64,000 nucleotides of DNA. It comes from Sapria himalayana (Eukaryota; Streptophyta; Magnoliopsida; Malpighiales; Rafflesiaceae). Positions 26,554 to 38,990 of the stretch are shown piece by piece (position 1 is the stretch's first letter; each line of letters opens with the position of its first letter). Under the pieces are notes generated by a model that searched no databases, had not been told where the DNA came from, and was given only the letters and a program-made list of their open reading frames with translations. The stretch spans positions 1 through 64,000 of the forward strand of contig JAREIK010016157.1 of assembly GCA_029783825.1 (NCBI GenBank). The letters are read 5' to 3'. Made by a program: the position numbers and the translations under genes.

Positions 26554-27475
26554 CTATCTCTCTATTTAATGATCTATTGTCTATATATCTATATATGAGT
26601 TTATCTATCTATTTGTCTATCTGTCTATCATTATGTCTATCTTTCTAACTATAATCTTTATATTAATCTATATATATATATCTATATATAATTCTATCTA
26701 TCTATCTACTTATCTATCGATCTACATTATTTCTTATTACCTATCTATCTAACTACCAACCTAGCTACCTAGCAACCTACCTACTAACCGATCTATCTAT
26801 GAATCAATCAATCAAGCAATTTTACTATTACTCTATTTATCTATGTATTTATCAATTTATCTTTTTGTTTGTTTGTATGTCAATCTAACTATCGATCTAT
26901 CTATTTGTCTATCTAAATGTCTGTCTATTTATCTTTATGACCTCTCTCTATTTGTCTATTTATATATCTATCTATATGTTTTTTTTATATTTTTATATCT
27001 GCCTATCTGTCTACTTGTTTATCTAACTTTCAATATATCTATATGTATATTTTTCTGACTATTTGTATATTTCAATATCTATCTATATATCTATCTATCT
27101 CTCTCTCTCTCTCTCTCTCTCTTTATGTTTATCTATTTATCTATTAATTTACCATTTTGTTTGTTTGTCTATTAGTATATCTATTGATCTATCTATTTGT
27201 ATAACTATATTTATTTTTAATTATCTATATGACTATTTATGTTTTTTGTCTATTTATTTATTTGTGTATCTATCTATTTGTTTTTTTCTATTTTTTATTT
27301 GTTTACCTGTCTATCTTTCAATATATCTATTAAAATCACATTTTATCTATCTATTTGTATAACCGTCTATCTATCTATCTAAATTTTTATGTGCCTATCT
27401 ATCTAACTATCAATCTTTATATTGATCTATCTATCTATCTATCTATATATCTATCTTTCTATCTATGTATATGTC

Positions 27476-27516
<41 letters not shown>

Positions 27517-28507
27517 CTATCTATCTCTCTATATGTCTACTATCTATCTAATTGTTTGTCTACCTATATTTTTGTGTTTTGTCTATCAATATATCAATCA
27601 ATATATATATCACCTTGTCTATATGTCTATCTACGTATGAATCTATCTAACAATCTTTGTATCTATCTATCTATTAATCTTTATATCCATTTATCTGATA
27701 TCTTTGTTTTACTATTAGTTTGTCTATGTTTTAATTTGGCTATTTGCATATTAATATGTATGTCTATATATATATATATATATATATATCTATCTATCTA
27801 TCTGCCGATCTATCTTTCAATTTGTCGATCTGTATATGTGTCTACCTATCTATATATCAATTTGTCTACTAGTCAATCTTTTAATCAATCAATCTATATA
27901 TCTATATGTGTTTGACTATTTATCTGTCTATCAATCACTGTGTCTATCTATCTATAAGTCTATCTATCAATCTGCTTATCTATCTATTATTCTATATGTC
28001 TATATGTCTTTATGTCTATCTGTCTATCTATCTATTTTTATATTTGTTTATCTATCCTTCAATCTATCTATTTATCTGTCCATCTTTAAATCTCAATATA
28101 TGCCTATCTATCAATCAGTCTATTAGTCTATATGTCTATATATCTCTCTGTCAAATGATCTATCAATTTGATTATTTGTCTCTGTGTCAATCTAACTTTC
28201 TATCTATATGTCTATCTATTTATGTATCTATTTATCTACAAACTCTGTATTAATCTATATATCTATGTATCTATCTATCTATCTAATTATTTGATTGTCT
28301 GTGTCTATCTATTGATTTGTCTATTTGTCTAACTATATGTAATTCTATTTATCTATCTATTTGTCTATATGTCTATCTGTCTATCTATGCATTTGTTTAT
28401 ATTTCTATCTATCTATCTTGTCTATCTATGTGTCTATATATCTATCTATATATTTGTCTATTTATTTATATGTCAATCTATCTATTTGTTTATCTATCTT
28501 TCATTTT

Positions 28508-28543
<36 letters not shown>

Positions 28544-28555
28544 CAATCAATCAAT

Positions 28556-28600
<45 letters not shown>

Positions 28601-28636
28601 TATTTGTCTATTTATATATATTTCTAATAGTCTATT

Positions 28637-28669
<33 letters not shown>

Positions 28670-31076
28670 GTTGATATATCTATTGTATATTTATATGTCT
28701 ATATTTTTGTCTTTCAGTTTATTTGTGTATCTATCTATATATCTATTTATATATTTTTATATCTATTTATTTGTATATTTTTCTATCTATCTATTTATCT
28801 ATCTTTCTTTCAGTCTATTTTTCTATCTATATATCTATCCATTTGTCTATATGTCTATATATCTATTTGTTTATCGATCTATCTTTCTATCTATCTATCA
28901 ATCTACCAACCTATCTATCTATATATCAATCTATCTATCTCTTTGTTTGTTTGTTTGTTTGTCTATCAATCGATCTATCTATTTGTCAATTTGAATGTGT
29001 CTCTTTTTTTCTATCAATCTATTTATCTATTTGAGCATTTATTTATCTATCTATATGCCTATCTTTTTTTATTTGTCTATCTATCTATCTATCTATTTGT
29101 CCATCTTTCTAATTGTCTATTTATCTACTTCTATATCTATCTATATTTTTATTTGTCTACTATATGTATATCTATCTATATATCTATCTATCTATTTATC
29201 TATCTTTCTATCTATCAGTTTATCTATCTATATATTTATATGTCTATCTGGCTATGTCTATCAAAATATCTATCTATTTTATAACTATCAATATTTCTAT
29301 ATATATAAATATATCAATCAATCTATATATTTTGTTTCTATCAATCTATCTACCAACCTTGATTCCAACCTACCAACCATTATATCTATCTATGAATATA
29401 TTAATCGTTTAATATATCAATCAATTTATCTATCTATCTATCTTTTTACATATTTTTTGTTTGTATGCCGGTCTATCTATCAATATATCTATTTGTGTAA
29501 TCTATATATCTGTCGATTTATCTATATGTCTATTTGTCTATTTGTCTATCTATCTTTTATCCATTTATCTTTTTTTTATATTAATCTATCTGTCTATCCA
29601 TTTATCTTTTTTTTATATTAATCTATCTGTCTATCCATCTATCTATCTCTCTATATATCTATCTATCTATTTTTTATCTATATATATATCAATCTCTATA
29701 TCTATATAACTATCTATCTATTTGTTAATTTCACTATCTATGTATCTGGATATCTATGTATTTGTCAATCAATCAATCAACCTGTCTGTCTATATGTCTT
29801 TATGTGTATATGTCTATCTATCTAACTTTTATTCTTTCTATCTGTCTATCTGTTTATCTACCAATCTATCAATTAGTCTATCTCTCAATCTATTTATCTA
29901 TCTATCTGTCTATCTATCTATTGACCATTCTTTATTACTATCGTTCAATCTATGTATGTATGTATCTATCTCTTTATTTGACTGTATATCTATCTATGTG
30001 TTGGTTTTTCTATTTGTCTATCTATATGTGTGTCTTTCTATCAATCTATTTTTTATCTATCGATGTATTTGTTTATCTATCTATTTGCCTATCATTCTAT
30101 TTATTTTCCTATACATCTATCTATCTATTTATCCATCTGTCTTTTTGTCATTTCTTTATCTATCTATCTATCTATTTATCGATTTAACTATCTACCTATC
30201 TATCTATATATATCTCTATCTATCCATATATCTATCTTTATGTCCATCAATCCATCTATATATCTATTTGTCTGTATGTCTGTATGTCTGTCTATTTATC
30301 TATTTGTCTATATAGATATATATACATATATATCTATCTATATATCTATCTATATATCTATCTATTTATCTATCTATCTATTTATATGTCTATCGGTCTA
30401 TCCATCTATCTGTATATTTGTCAATTTGTCTATCTATCTATCTATCTATCTATTTGTCAAGATATTTATGTAATTATCTCTCTATCATTTTATCTGTCTA
30501 ACTATCTAGCTATCTGTCTGTCTGTCTATCTATCTATCTATCAGTCTATCTATTTATCTATAGGTCTATCTATCTATCTATCTTGCTAACAATCTATCTC
30601 TCTTTCTCTCTATCTATTTATCTTTATATCTATCTATCAATCTATCTATTTATATTTCTATCTATCTCTTTGTTTGTACTATCTGTCTATCTATTTGTCA
30701 ATCTATCTATTTTTCTATCTATATATCTATTTGTCTATCTATCTATCTGTTTATTTATTTATCTATCAATCTTTATTTCTATTTATTTGTTTATCTATCT
30801 ATTTATCCATTGTCTATCTATTTATTTGCTAATATGTTTATCTATCTATATGTTTATCTTTCTATCTGTCTATCTATCTATGTATCTTTATATCTATCTA
30901 TCTATCGATCTAACTTCTTTCTTTCTATATCCATCTATGATATGTCTATCTGTCCATATTATCTTTATCTCTTTGTCTATCTACTTATCTCTACTTATTT
31001 ATCTATCTTTCTATATGCGTATCTATATATTTATATATTAATCTATTAATCTTTGTATCTATCTATCTATATATCT
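13565..31076 (+). repeat. 17.5-kb degenerate TATC (GATA) tetranucleotide array
   Basis: The plus strand is an almost unbroken run of TCTA units with frequent variants TTTG, TATG, TATA, TGTC, TCAA and TTTA. Pure runs are short, usually fewer than eight units, so the array is old and heavily mutated. The plus strand is very poor in G. TATC repeats encode Tyr-Leu-Ser-Ile in all three plus-strand frames and lack stops, while the minus strand (GATA) meets TAG every 12 bases; this explains the many plus-strand frames, up to 354 codons at 24258-25322. Local expansions are embedded: (TG)n 21831-21856, (TA)n near 20262, 26520, 27485, 28511 and 28561, and (CT)n near 27094. The array begins directly after a CACTA end and is interrupted at 31077 by element C1. 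Confidence 0.95.
18600..22700 (+). repeat. Kilobase-scale block duplication inside the TATC array
   Basis: Rare variant words pair up at two offsets. CTTATTATCTTTCTATCTTT at 18774 recurs at 21064, and CAATATGT(T/A)C at 19111 recurs at 21410 (offset about 2.29-2.30 kb). TTGTGAA(C/T)AT at 20191 recurs at 22013, CTAA(T/C)TAAAA at 20401 at 22203, AACTATTTCACTAT at 20591 at 22393, and CTTAATATCTAG at 20761 at 22574 (offset about 1.80-1.82 kb). The simplest reading is a tandem duplication of a block A-B, 18.6-20.9 kb, as A'-B', 20.9-22.7 kb, with about 0.5 kb lost between A' and B'. Confidence 0.7.
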
Positions 31077-31350
31077 TACTAAAATAAAATATAGAATCAA
31101 AAATGACCCATTCTTTTTATAATTCGATCGGTATGTTCAAATAGTGATCTAATTTGAAACAAAAAGAATATGTTTTTAAAATCATCCTCTCTAAATTTTT
31201 AGAAATAGATAATGCAATGATGTTTTTTTAAAACAGATATAATAAGACCATCGATAAAACTTGCGATGGATAACTAATCATGGATTCAATCACTAAATTT
31301 CTGATAGAAAATATAAAATCTTATTAACCATTTTTAAATGAGTGATGGAT
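31077..31350. repeat. C1 left terminal and subterminal region
   Basis: Contains the putative left terminus and GCGATGGAT/GTGATGGAT words like those near the right end of C1. No coding content. Confidence 0.5.
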
Positions 31351-31735
31351 TATCAAAGAAATGCATCATCTATTTCTATTTAGAAATGTATTTAGAAATG
31401 AAATTTTTCATTTCTATAGTCTACAACAAGAACATGTTTTATTTGTATAGTTTATATATGTTGTATATAATATACAATTACATACCAAAACTTTATGATC
31501 TGCAACCAAATAAGCACATCCACATATTACACATCAAATTACATTCACATAACATTCACTATAGAATAATATATTCGATAACAAAAATAAATGTCCATAA
31601 ATTTTAATACACAATTCATAACTAAATTAAAAAAATATTAACACAAAACCTTAATTTCATATCAAAAACATTCACTACAAAAAATTAATTACACAACATC
31701 ACAAACAAATATGAGTCATTAGTCTAATGAGTATT
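31351..31735. other. C1 internal AT-rich segment before the LINE
   Basis: AT-rich with no recognised gene; the frame at 31338-31607 has no family signature. Its last 17 bases, TTAGTCTAATGAGTATT (31719-31735), are one copy of the LINE target duplication. Confidence 0.5.
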
Positions 31736-31743
31736 TTTTTTTT

Positions 31744-33016
31744 ACATTTTTGTTTATTAATTTAACCCTCTCTTTTGGCAGAGGAATACCATTTATACAA
31801 AGTCTACCCTTTCCCCGCTTACACCCTTTCCTATGCCTTTTTTTTCAAATAAAGAAATACATTGTTCATTATTCTACCTAAAATTATTTTCCAAATCTAT
31901 TTTATTTTTCTATTCTTGCTTTCGAGTAAGCTGTTTTTTGAAGAACTTTGATGCTATGTTTCTCTGGTGAAGCCTTCTTTTAATTTCTTTACTTGACTTT
32001 GGGAGCTCAGCCTTTGAATCGTTCTTGATCCCCCCCATGTTTTCACACCTTGTGCTAACTTGAAAGTACTGTCAAAGGCAAGTGTTCAGGCCTTTGAGAA
32101 GCTCACTAAAGCTTCCACTTTAGCTTAATATTAGAGAGAGTCATGTGGTATTCTGCCACCACGAGACCTTTCAGCAGCCTTATTCTAGCCATATTCCAGC
32201 AGCTTTTTTGGCAGCCTTACTCAGCAGCTTCAGCAGCTTTTTCGGCAGCCTATTTTGCAACAGTTTCAGCATCCAGCAGCCTTCATTCCCTCAGTCCAGC
32301 TGCTTCATTCCAGCCATACAGGTGAAGCTTTAACATCAGTATAGCAGCCATACAGTTTCAGCATCTAGTAGCCTACATTCCCTCAGTCCAGCTGCTTCAT
32401 TCCAGCCATAGAGGTGCAGCTTTAACATCAGTACAGCAGCATATCTGCGCAGCATATCCGTGCAAAAGCTTTAACATCAGTACAACATACAACTTTCACA
32501 CTATGACAGACTCTAACTATTTCTATATACTTTTGATAAATTAACACATACTTTATAACACATCCACTTGTGTTTCAGACATGTTCACACATTATAACAC
32601 ATCCATCATATCATTTAAATAACTAAAATTAATACAGACTCAGAAGATTAACACAAAAACTTGAGCATTGCCGGATCCATCTACTTTCCTGACCCTACTG
32701 CTAAGAAAAACAGCAGTACAAAAATACAAACTACAAGAAAAATACCAATTCAGATTAGTTTACTGTAGAGACAGATCCTTCATGCAAACCTGTACCCCAT
32801 CATAAGCATAAATAAAGCTTTAAACATACAATAAACAAAGAAATTAGACTGTATGTGCCAACCAATCTTGCCTCCCATTAAATGAAGCTTTGAATGAGCT
32901 GCGCTGCTAAGAATGACAAATACATCTATACCATATTCCCCAAGAGAACCCCATTTTTACCGTTAACCTTTCCTCTTCTGTTATACCTATATAATCTATT
33001 AATATTTAACTGCCTC
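31744..33016 (-). other. LINE 3' region, AGC-rich with a 92-bp tandem duplication
   Basis: About 1.27 kb lies between the RNase H stop and the A tail. Part of it (about 32150-32480) is unusually rich in CAGC/GCAGC words and higher in GC than its neighbours. A 92-bp unit starting CAGTTTCAGCATC is repeated in tandem at 32261-32352 and 32353-32444. I see no gene in it. The small plus-strand frames at 32143-32333 are Ser/Ala/Gln-rich by-products of the CAGC words. Confidence 0.65.
32261..32444. repeat. 92-bp tandem duplication in the LINE 3' region
   Basis: CAGTTTCAGCATC starts at 32261 and again at 32353. The two copies differ at a few bases. Shared words include CCTCAGTCCAGCTGCTTCAT and AGCTTTAACATCAGTA. 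Confidence 0.9.
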
Positions 33017-36000
33017 TCACTTTCTACTCTTGTTAACTCTTACATAGGGAATTGCATTCTTGTCTAGTTCCACTAGGCCTTTTATTTTTATCGGCAGAGT
33101 AACCTCATCATATTCTGCTTCTCCTTTTTGCGAACCTAGCCTTGAAAGATTGTCTGCCGGGGTGTTTAGCTCTTTATATATATGTAATATTGATGCATTC
33201 AGTTCTTCTATGAGATTCAAAATAATTTCTAATTCCTCTTCATGTTTCCAAAGAGATATTTTCTTTGTTACTAAATTGACTAATAACAATGAATCTACCT
33301 GTATTTGAATATTCTTATAGTCTAATTTTTTACAAACAGTTAAACCTAAATTTAATGCCCTAATTTCTGAATGTAGAGCCGAGGCTGCTACACTAACTGT
33401 AGTAAAAGCTTTCATAACTGTCCCTGTAGAATCTCTTATTAAACCACCTCCTCCCGCTATACCTGTGTCCCTATTAAAGCTTCCATCCGTATTTAAGGAG
33501 AGTTTTCCTTCCGGGGGTTTATGCCAAGAGATACTTTTCGCCCAATATTGTTTATTTATTTTTATATTTAGGAACCATTCCCAGTTCAGCTTTCTTTTCT
33601 TTGTCTATTTTATTTAAAATTACAGGGTTAATATTTGAAATGTTACTTATTTCCTGCCTGATTTCTTGTGATATTGCATTCGTGTCCATTTTCTTTCCTT
33701 CAAACCTACTCCTATTTCGAGCCTTCCATATACACCATATTATTACATATGGTAAGTGCATATTGAGCTAGATTCTAGTAGGATTAGTAGAGATTACTTT
33801 TTCCCATGTTTTAATTCGTTCAATTATACCATCTTCTCTTTTAATGATTTGCTTTGTTTCATCAAATTTCTTCCAGACCTGCATGGCAATTTTACCTTTC
33901 GAAAATAGATGATCCATAGATTCTTCTTCCTCTAAGCAGCATTCGCATCTAGACACCAATTTAATGCCTTTTCATTTAACATTAGTATCCACAGGTATTG
34001 CATTTGTAGTTACTTTCCATGCTAGCGAGCATATTTTCTGTGGTATACCCGCCCTCCAGACCCATTTAGATATAGAATGAACAGGCTTTTTTTTCCTAAT
34101 TAATTCCTTTACCGATTTAAGTGTAAAATTACCTTGTGGTGTTAGGATCCATTTCCAACCACTCTTTTTTAATATTGAGTGGGATTCTACTTTTTCCTTT
34201 TGTTTTTCCAAGGCTTTCTAATTGTTTGAAACTTTCTTAGGCCGCTTTTCTAAATATCTTGCCCTCATATATTTTGCCCAAAGACTGTCATTTTCCTTTA
34301 ACCTCCACCATCCTTTGCAGTCCCATGCGGTGGCCATATCTTGTAGAGAGATTATTCCTAAACCTGCCTCTGCTTTTGGATAACAAATATCTCCCTAGTT
34401 TTTCCAATGAGTTTTATTCTTCCCTTCTTTTTTACCCCATAGAAAATTTGTCCATCTCCATTTCTATTTTATTTGTGAATTTCTTCGGAGGGTGTATTAC
34501 GGATAGGATATGAACCAGCGTGCTTTGAAGCACGTGCGAAATTAATGTAACCCGTCCCCCAAATCCTAGTAAATCTACTTTCCAACCTGCTATTTTCTTT
34601 CGCATTTTTTCTTGTAACGGTGCTAAATATTCCTCTCTCAATTTTCCTTCAAATATTGGGCAGCCTAGATAAATTAAAGCTCCCTTATTTTGGGTGAAAC
34701 CAGTTAAATTTTTAGTTTTGTTTAAATCTCTCTCCAAAGCTTTTTTTCCCAGTATAAACTGGCACTTCTTTTTATTTACCACCTGACCTGTTTCTAATTC
34801 AAATAGTTGTAATAATTCTATAAGGTATATTATAGATCTTTTACTTGCATTTGTGAAAATTATTAAATCATCAGCATAGGCCAAAAAACCTATTCTCGGA
34901 GTGTTTTTAGGTTGTCTAAAAGTAAAATTTTCCCTTCCGACATTCTTTTGTTTAAATTAAGAATTAACAATTCTAGATATATATCAAATAGTAAGGGGGA
35001 TAAGGGGTCTCCCTGCCTTAGACTTCTTTTTGGTTTGAATTCTTCACCTATATTTCCATTTATAATAATTCTAACCCAAACATTCGAAACACATCTATAA
35101 ATTAAATCTATACATAATTCGGAGAAACCATATTTCCTCAGTACAAAGCAAAGTACATCCCATTCAACCCTGTCAAATGCTTTGGACAAATCCAGCTTGA
35201 TTGCTAGATTATGCCCTCTTGTTTTAGCTGAAATGTTTTTCAACATTTCTGATGCTAACCTAATATTTTCAATCATCAGTCTGTTTTTAACAAAACCCGT
35301 TTGCTCTTGTGAGATTATTAATGGCAGAATATTACTTAACCTGATCTGAATTATTTTGGCTAAAATCTTATAAATCGCATTACACAAGCTTATTGGCCTG
35401 AAATCCTCACATATTTGAGGGGCGTCTTTTTTCGGAATAAGAACTATGTATGAGTTAGCCCAGGCTTTAGGGATATCTACACCGACGAAAAAGCTGGCGA
35501 TTGCTAAAACTAGATCATGTTTAATAATAGTCCAATTTAACTGATAAAAATAGTTATTCCAGCCGTCTGGGCCCGCTGCACTATCTTTATCAAGATTAAA
35601 AACCGCATTTTTTACCTCTTCCTCCTCTGGTATATTTTCCATCATTTTATTCTGATCTTGTGTAATAGAAGCCCTGATCTCCTGTATTAAGGAGTTCCCT
35701 TCGTGAGACACATGCCCACATAAGTGTGATTTAAAAAAATCCTCAAAGAGAGTTCCAATTTGCTTGTCTTCTTCTATCCATTTTCCTTCCGTGTTTTTAT
35801 AGCTTTAATTCTATTTTTCTGAGTTTTTATTTTACTCATATTATGAAAGAATTTAGTGTTTCTATCGCCTTCTTTTAGCCATTTAATTTTTGCTCGTTGT
35901 TTCCAATATACCTCCTCAATATGTAATTTTAAGCTCAATTCAGCTTTAGCCTTATTTAATTCTTGTCTAATCTTATCTTCATTTTTATTATCATATTCAA

Positions 36001-36090
36001 TTTCTAATTTTTCTACATTCTCTTCTGCTTGCTTTATTTTCAGATTTATATTTCCAAAAACTTCCTTATTCCATGATTTTAAATATTTTC
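33017..36090 (-). pseudogene. LINE ORF2 C-terminal part: reverse transcriptase and RNase H, broken
   Basis: On the minus strand it begins within the linker (VYWKQRAKIKWLKEGDRNTKFFH, read in two pieces near 35890). The reverse transcriptase (34890-35711) shows AAGPDGWNNYFYQ, ICEDFRPISLCNAIYKILA, KLDLSKAFDRVEW and LRQGDPLSPLLFDIYLE. The YADDLIIF box opens the next frame (34432-34884) after a one-base shift. AGWKVDLLGFGGRVTLI and a zf-RVT-like cysteine segment (33768-33959, CECCLEEEESMDH) follow. An RNase H domain (33017-33415) carries SEIRALNLGL, IQVDSLLLV and NTPADNLSRLG. The first stretch (273 codons) is still open, so the copy is younger than the other LINE, but later frame breaks and the missing endonuclease make it inactive. 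Confidence 0.88.
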
Positions 36091-36111
36091 AGCTTTAGCC
36101 TAATGAGTATT

Positions 36112-37620
36112 GTTATCTAGAGATCTAGATGGATCCTCTTCAAAATGATGAAAAATAGATGATGCATATACTAACTTACACATTATTTTCTCCATCTTCA
36201 AAATCTTCTATTGTATTTTATCCTCACTTTTTCATACTTTCCTCCTCTCTTTTAAATATATCAGCCTCTCTTTTTCTCATTTCTTCAATTTCCTTTTGAA
36301 TTTTTTTATTCTTTTTTTGCATCTCTTCATTCTTTTGTTGTATCTCCTCATTTTTCCTTTGTAATGGATCTTCAATTTCCTACATCTCCTCATTCAATCT
36401 CTCATCATACATATTATTGTAATTAGAAGATGATGATGATGAACTCCAAGCATGACCTAGATAAAATGTAGATGCATGTGAAGCAAGACTATACACTAAA
36501 TATTTTTTCAGCTATATTCTGATAGCCTAAATGTCAATATGCTCAACAATAATCTCTTGCACCTGAATAGAAGAATCTATCAATTATTAAACAATTGCAA
36601 CTATATTTTCCATAGCTTTCTACAATTGTTATAATACAACACAACTCATCAATTAATGTATTAAAATAATTTTATACTAGCAAAAGAAACTATGCTTTTG
36701 CTATTAAAAAATAATATGAAAATGAAGTTAGTCATTATATTTAATGAGTCCATAAATAATAAATCATCTGTTATGTAAAAAAAATATACATGTCTTTGCA
36801 TTTTATTTATAAGTAATTCCAAATTGTAAATTTTTAAAATTTTTTTTTATTATTTGCAATTTTAAAATGAAACTATAAGTACAAAATAAGAAACTCACAT
36901 TTATATCATTTGAGTAGTTGTCCACAAATTATTCATCCTTCTTCTTGTGCATTCGCTTGAATACCTCAAACAGTGTTGGTGGAGGTCCAAACTCATCCTC
37001 CTGAAACTAAATATTAGTTACTATTAAGGTACACATTCATTATCATACAGGTATTATCATTTAGATTCAAAAAATTTATATAATAACAAAAAATAAAAAT
37101 TAATTATACAAAATCTACTAAATGTTGGTACGCAGCAATTGAAACTCGAATATATTTTGAAGGTCCTGATCCTTTACCTTCTTTCTCTGATCGATGATTA
37201 TGTGAGGCCATTTGTGATGAGGCCTTGAACTCCTCATTATTCTCATTTTCTCATTATTTTATTCAAACACTAAGGGGGACACTTTTAGGCTTTACATCTT
37301 TACCATATTTTTTCTCAATTTTCCAAGTTTGTCATTGTATCTCACACTTACCACATGTTTCCATGAATCCTTCACTAAGACCTCCAAAGTGTTATTCCAT
37401 TTTTACATTTTCTACAAAAACCAAATAAAGTAATAATACATTGTAATGCATTTATTTTAAGACTAAATCACATTATACCAAATTGAAAATCAAAAAGTGT
37501 GTGAAAAATGTACCTCAAATTCTTCCCAATAAAATTCTTTCATACATTGGGGCAGTTTGCTCCATTTTATACCATCCATAACTAGTTTCTCTTTAGTTAT
37601 CTTCATGATTGTATAAATAG
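36112..37620 (-). pseudogene. C1 TNPA-like (Transposase_24) accessory transposase gene, broken
   Basis: This encodes the second protein of plant CACTA elements, thought to bind subterminal repeats. Minus-strand pieces in family order: WSKLPQCMKEFYWEEFE (about 37515-37570), WKHVVSVRYNDKLGKLRK (about 37310-37365), SEKEGKGSGPSKYIRVSIAA (about 37130-37190), then FGPPPTLFEVFKRMHKKKDE with FVD (about 36920-37000), the family's ELF-KRTH-FVD block. The C-terminus has YLGHAWSSSSS (about 36440) and a Glu/Lys-rich coiled coil (NEEIQQKNEEMQKKNKKIQK, about 36250-36330). Introns probably separate the blocks (GTACAT after WEEFE). Stops and frameshifts are present. The LINE at 31736-36094 lies directly downstream. 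Confidence 0.75.
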
Positions 37621-38379
37621 AATAATGAATAAATCTATAAGTAATTTAATATCAGCTTGTACATATACATATAAACAAAATGTACAAATTATACTACTAA
37701 TAAGTTAAAATTTATTTCATTTATATTTTTTTTCCAAAACATTGTAAAAAAAATTAGTTTAATTCAAAATGATAATGTTCAATAAGTAGCAATATCATAC
37801 GTTGTTATTATTTAAAAATACTAAAATCCAAATATTTTAATATACTTATAATTTCATTCGAATATTAAATTATATTTAATTTAAATAAAAAAATTGAAAA
37901 ATGAAAATGAATGCATGTAGTAAAATTAAGAAAGCTATGTACTGTTTATTGTTAATTATTGGCCGAATGAAGAGTTTTTCATTACATGGCATGCAAATTG
38001 TAGATTATGAATATCCTTTTGGTACCACTATTATAGTACTAATGCATGAGTCTCCTGAGATAGGTGGGATGACACTATCAATATCTTTCGATGTAAAATA
38101 AGATAAAGATGAAATATTTATGATTGTAAATTCATGTATGCCATGATGAGGTGATTCCAAACTTTCCTACATATGAGTATGACTTACAACTATACAAGAG
38201 AAGATCCTTCACACTTTAATGTTTGTGAATTAAAGAGAAGAGTGACTAACTCGGCTGTCCCAATTAATTACAAAATGCAAATCTAATAAAAAACTCATTT
38301 TCATAAAAAAAATAAAAAAAATATAATTCATTTTCATAGAGATTGAGAAATCATAAGTGAAGTGGTGGTAGTGATCCAG
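37621..38379. other. C1 internal AT-rich DNA
   Basis: No recognisable gene. A plus-strand frame at 37901-38101 (66 codons) matches nothing I know. Confidence 0.4.
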
Positions 38380-38620
38380 TCTTCAAAGAGATTAACGGCT
38401 CGAAGGTCTAGCTAGAAGATCATCTAATTTACCATATTTATAAGTAATAAAAAAAGAGGTATCTCGAGCCTTTTTTTTCTTTCATAAAGTCATGCTTCTA
38501 TCCTAAGTCAATTCCTCGAAGTAAATGTCGAGCATGTTCCATGGTCACAAAATCATAATGCTGATAAACTAGCAAGTTTAGAAGCTACCTTGGTCCAAAC
38601 TAATCCTTGCAAATAAGAGT
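38380..38620 (+). pseudogene. Ty3/gypsy RNase H fragment
   Basis: On the plus strand, EINGSKV (38389 onward) and then ILSQFLEVNVEHVPWSQNHN followed by ADKLASLEATLV resemble the end of the RNase H domain in plant Ty3/gypsy pol (family pattern: Q.NG...; F....V.HVPR..N..AD.LA.LA). Stops and frameshifts lie between the two pieces. Only about 80 codons are left, with no integrase after them. The alternative is an RNase H tail from a LINE, but the VEHVP-QN-ADKLASL pattern fits gypsy better. Confidence 0.6.
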
Positions 38621-38779
38621 ATAAGAATGTTGGTCAGTATTATAAAATTTACTTCTCTACCTTATTATTTCCTTCTTTTCAAACAAGTACGACATTCTTT
38701 CTTCATCCTCCATTCCCATTATGAGGGCCATATGGAATATGTTTGGTTGTTCAATAGCTCATTTCTTTCGGAAGGGTAT

Positions 38780-38990
38780 ACTTGGAAGATGAAGAGATGA
38801 ACTTTGGAATTAAGTTACAAAAAAAATTCAGCAAGAAGGTTTTGGGTTGGAAAGGATCCGTCCTATTAGGTCAGGCTGGCAAGGTCTTGTTTTTAATGAA
38901 ATCCACTAGCATGCCTTTATTCTCTCCATGGCTGGGGTCCCAAAAGGAATGGTTGTTAGGATTCAAGGAATTGAGACGTGTTTGAGGGAG
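38780..38990 (+). pseudogene. LINE reverse transcriptase thumb fragment
   Basis: A plus-strand open frame contains LQKKFSKKVLGWKGSVLLGQ followed by AGKVLFLMKSTSMPLFS. This matches the post-RT block of plant LINEs (K....+L.GWK...LS.AGK..L+KS...+P.Y). It is an isolated scrap, in the opposite orientation to the two large LINEs of the window. Confidence 0.6.

Larger units (their letters stand above)
31736..36094 (-). mobile_element. 5'-truncated L1-type LINE with RNase H, inserted in C1
   Basis: A minus-strand LINE flanked by 17-bp target duplications TTAG(T/C)CTAATGAGTATT (31719-31735 and 36095-36111, one mismatch). It ends in an 8-bp A tail (T run 31736-31743 on the plus strand). The right junction falls in the linker between endonuclease and reverse transcriptase, so ORF1 and the endonuclease are missing: the usual 5' truncation of target-primed reverse transcription. 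It retains reverse transcriptase, zf-RVT and RNase H, followed by a long 3' region of about 1.27 kb. It interrupts the TNPA-like gene of C1 at or just beyond that gene's C-terminal end. Confidence 0.9.

Noticed and set aside
13546..31049. Dozens of plus-strand open frames of 60-354 codons rich in Tyr, Leu, Ser and Ile, resembling membrane proteins
   Set aside because: They are translations of TATC repeat. All three frames give the same YLSI polymer and many overlap on the same strand, so they are not genes.
13565..31076. Regularly spaced repeats as a CRISPR array or a centromeric satellite monomer
   Set aside because: There are no conserved repeat/spacer units. The only period is 4 bp plus rare kilobase duplications, and the context is a plant genome.
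32143..32333. Plus-strand Ser/Ala/Gln-rich frames
   Set aside because: They arise from the repeated CAGC words of the LINE 3' region, have no start context and overlap each other in two frames.
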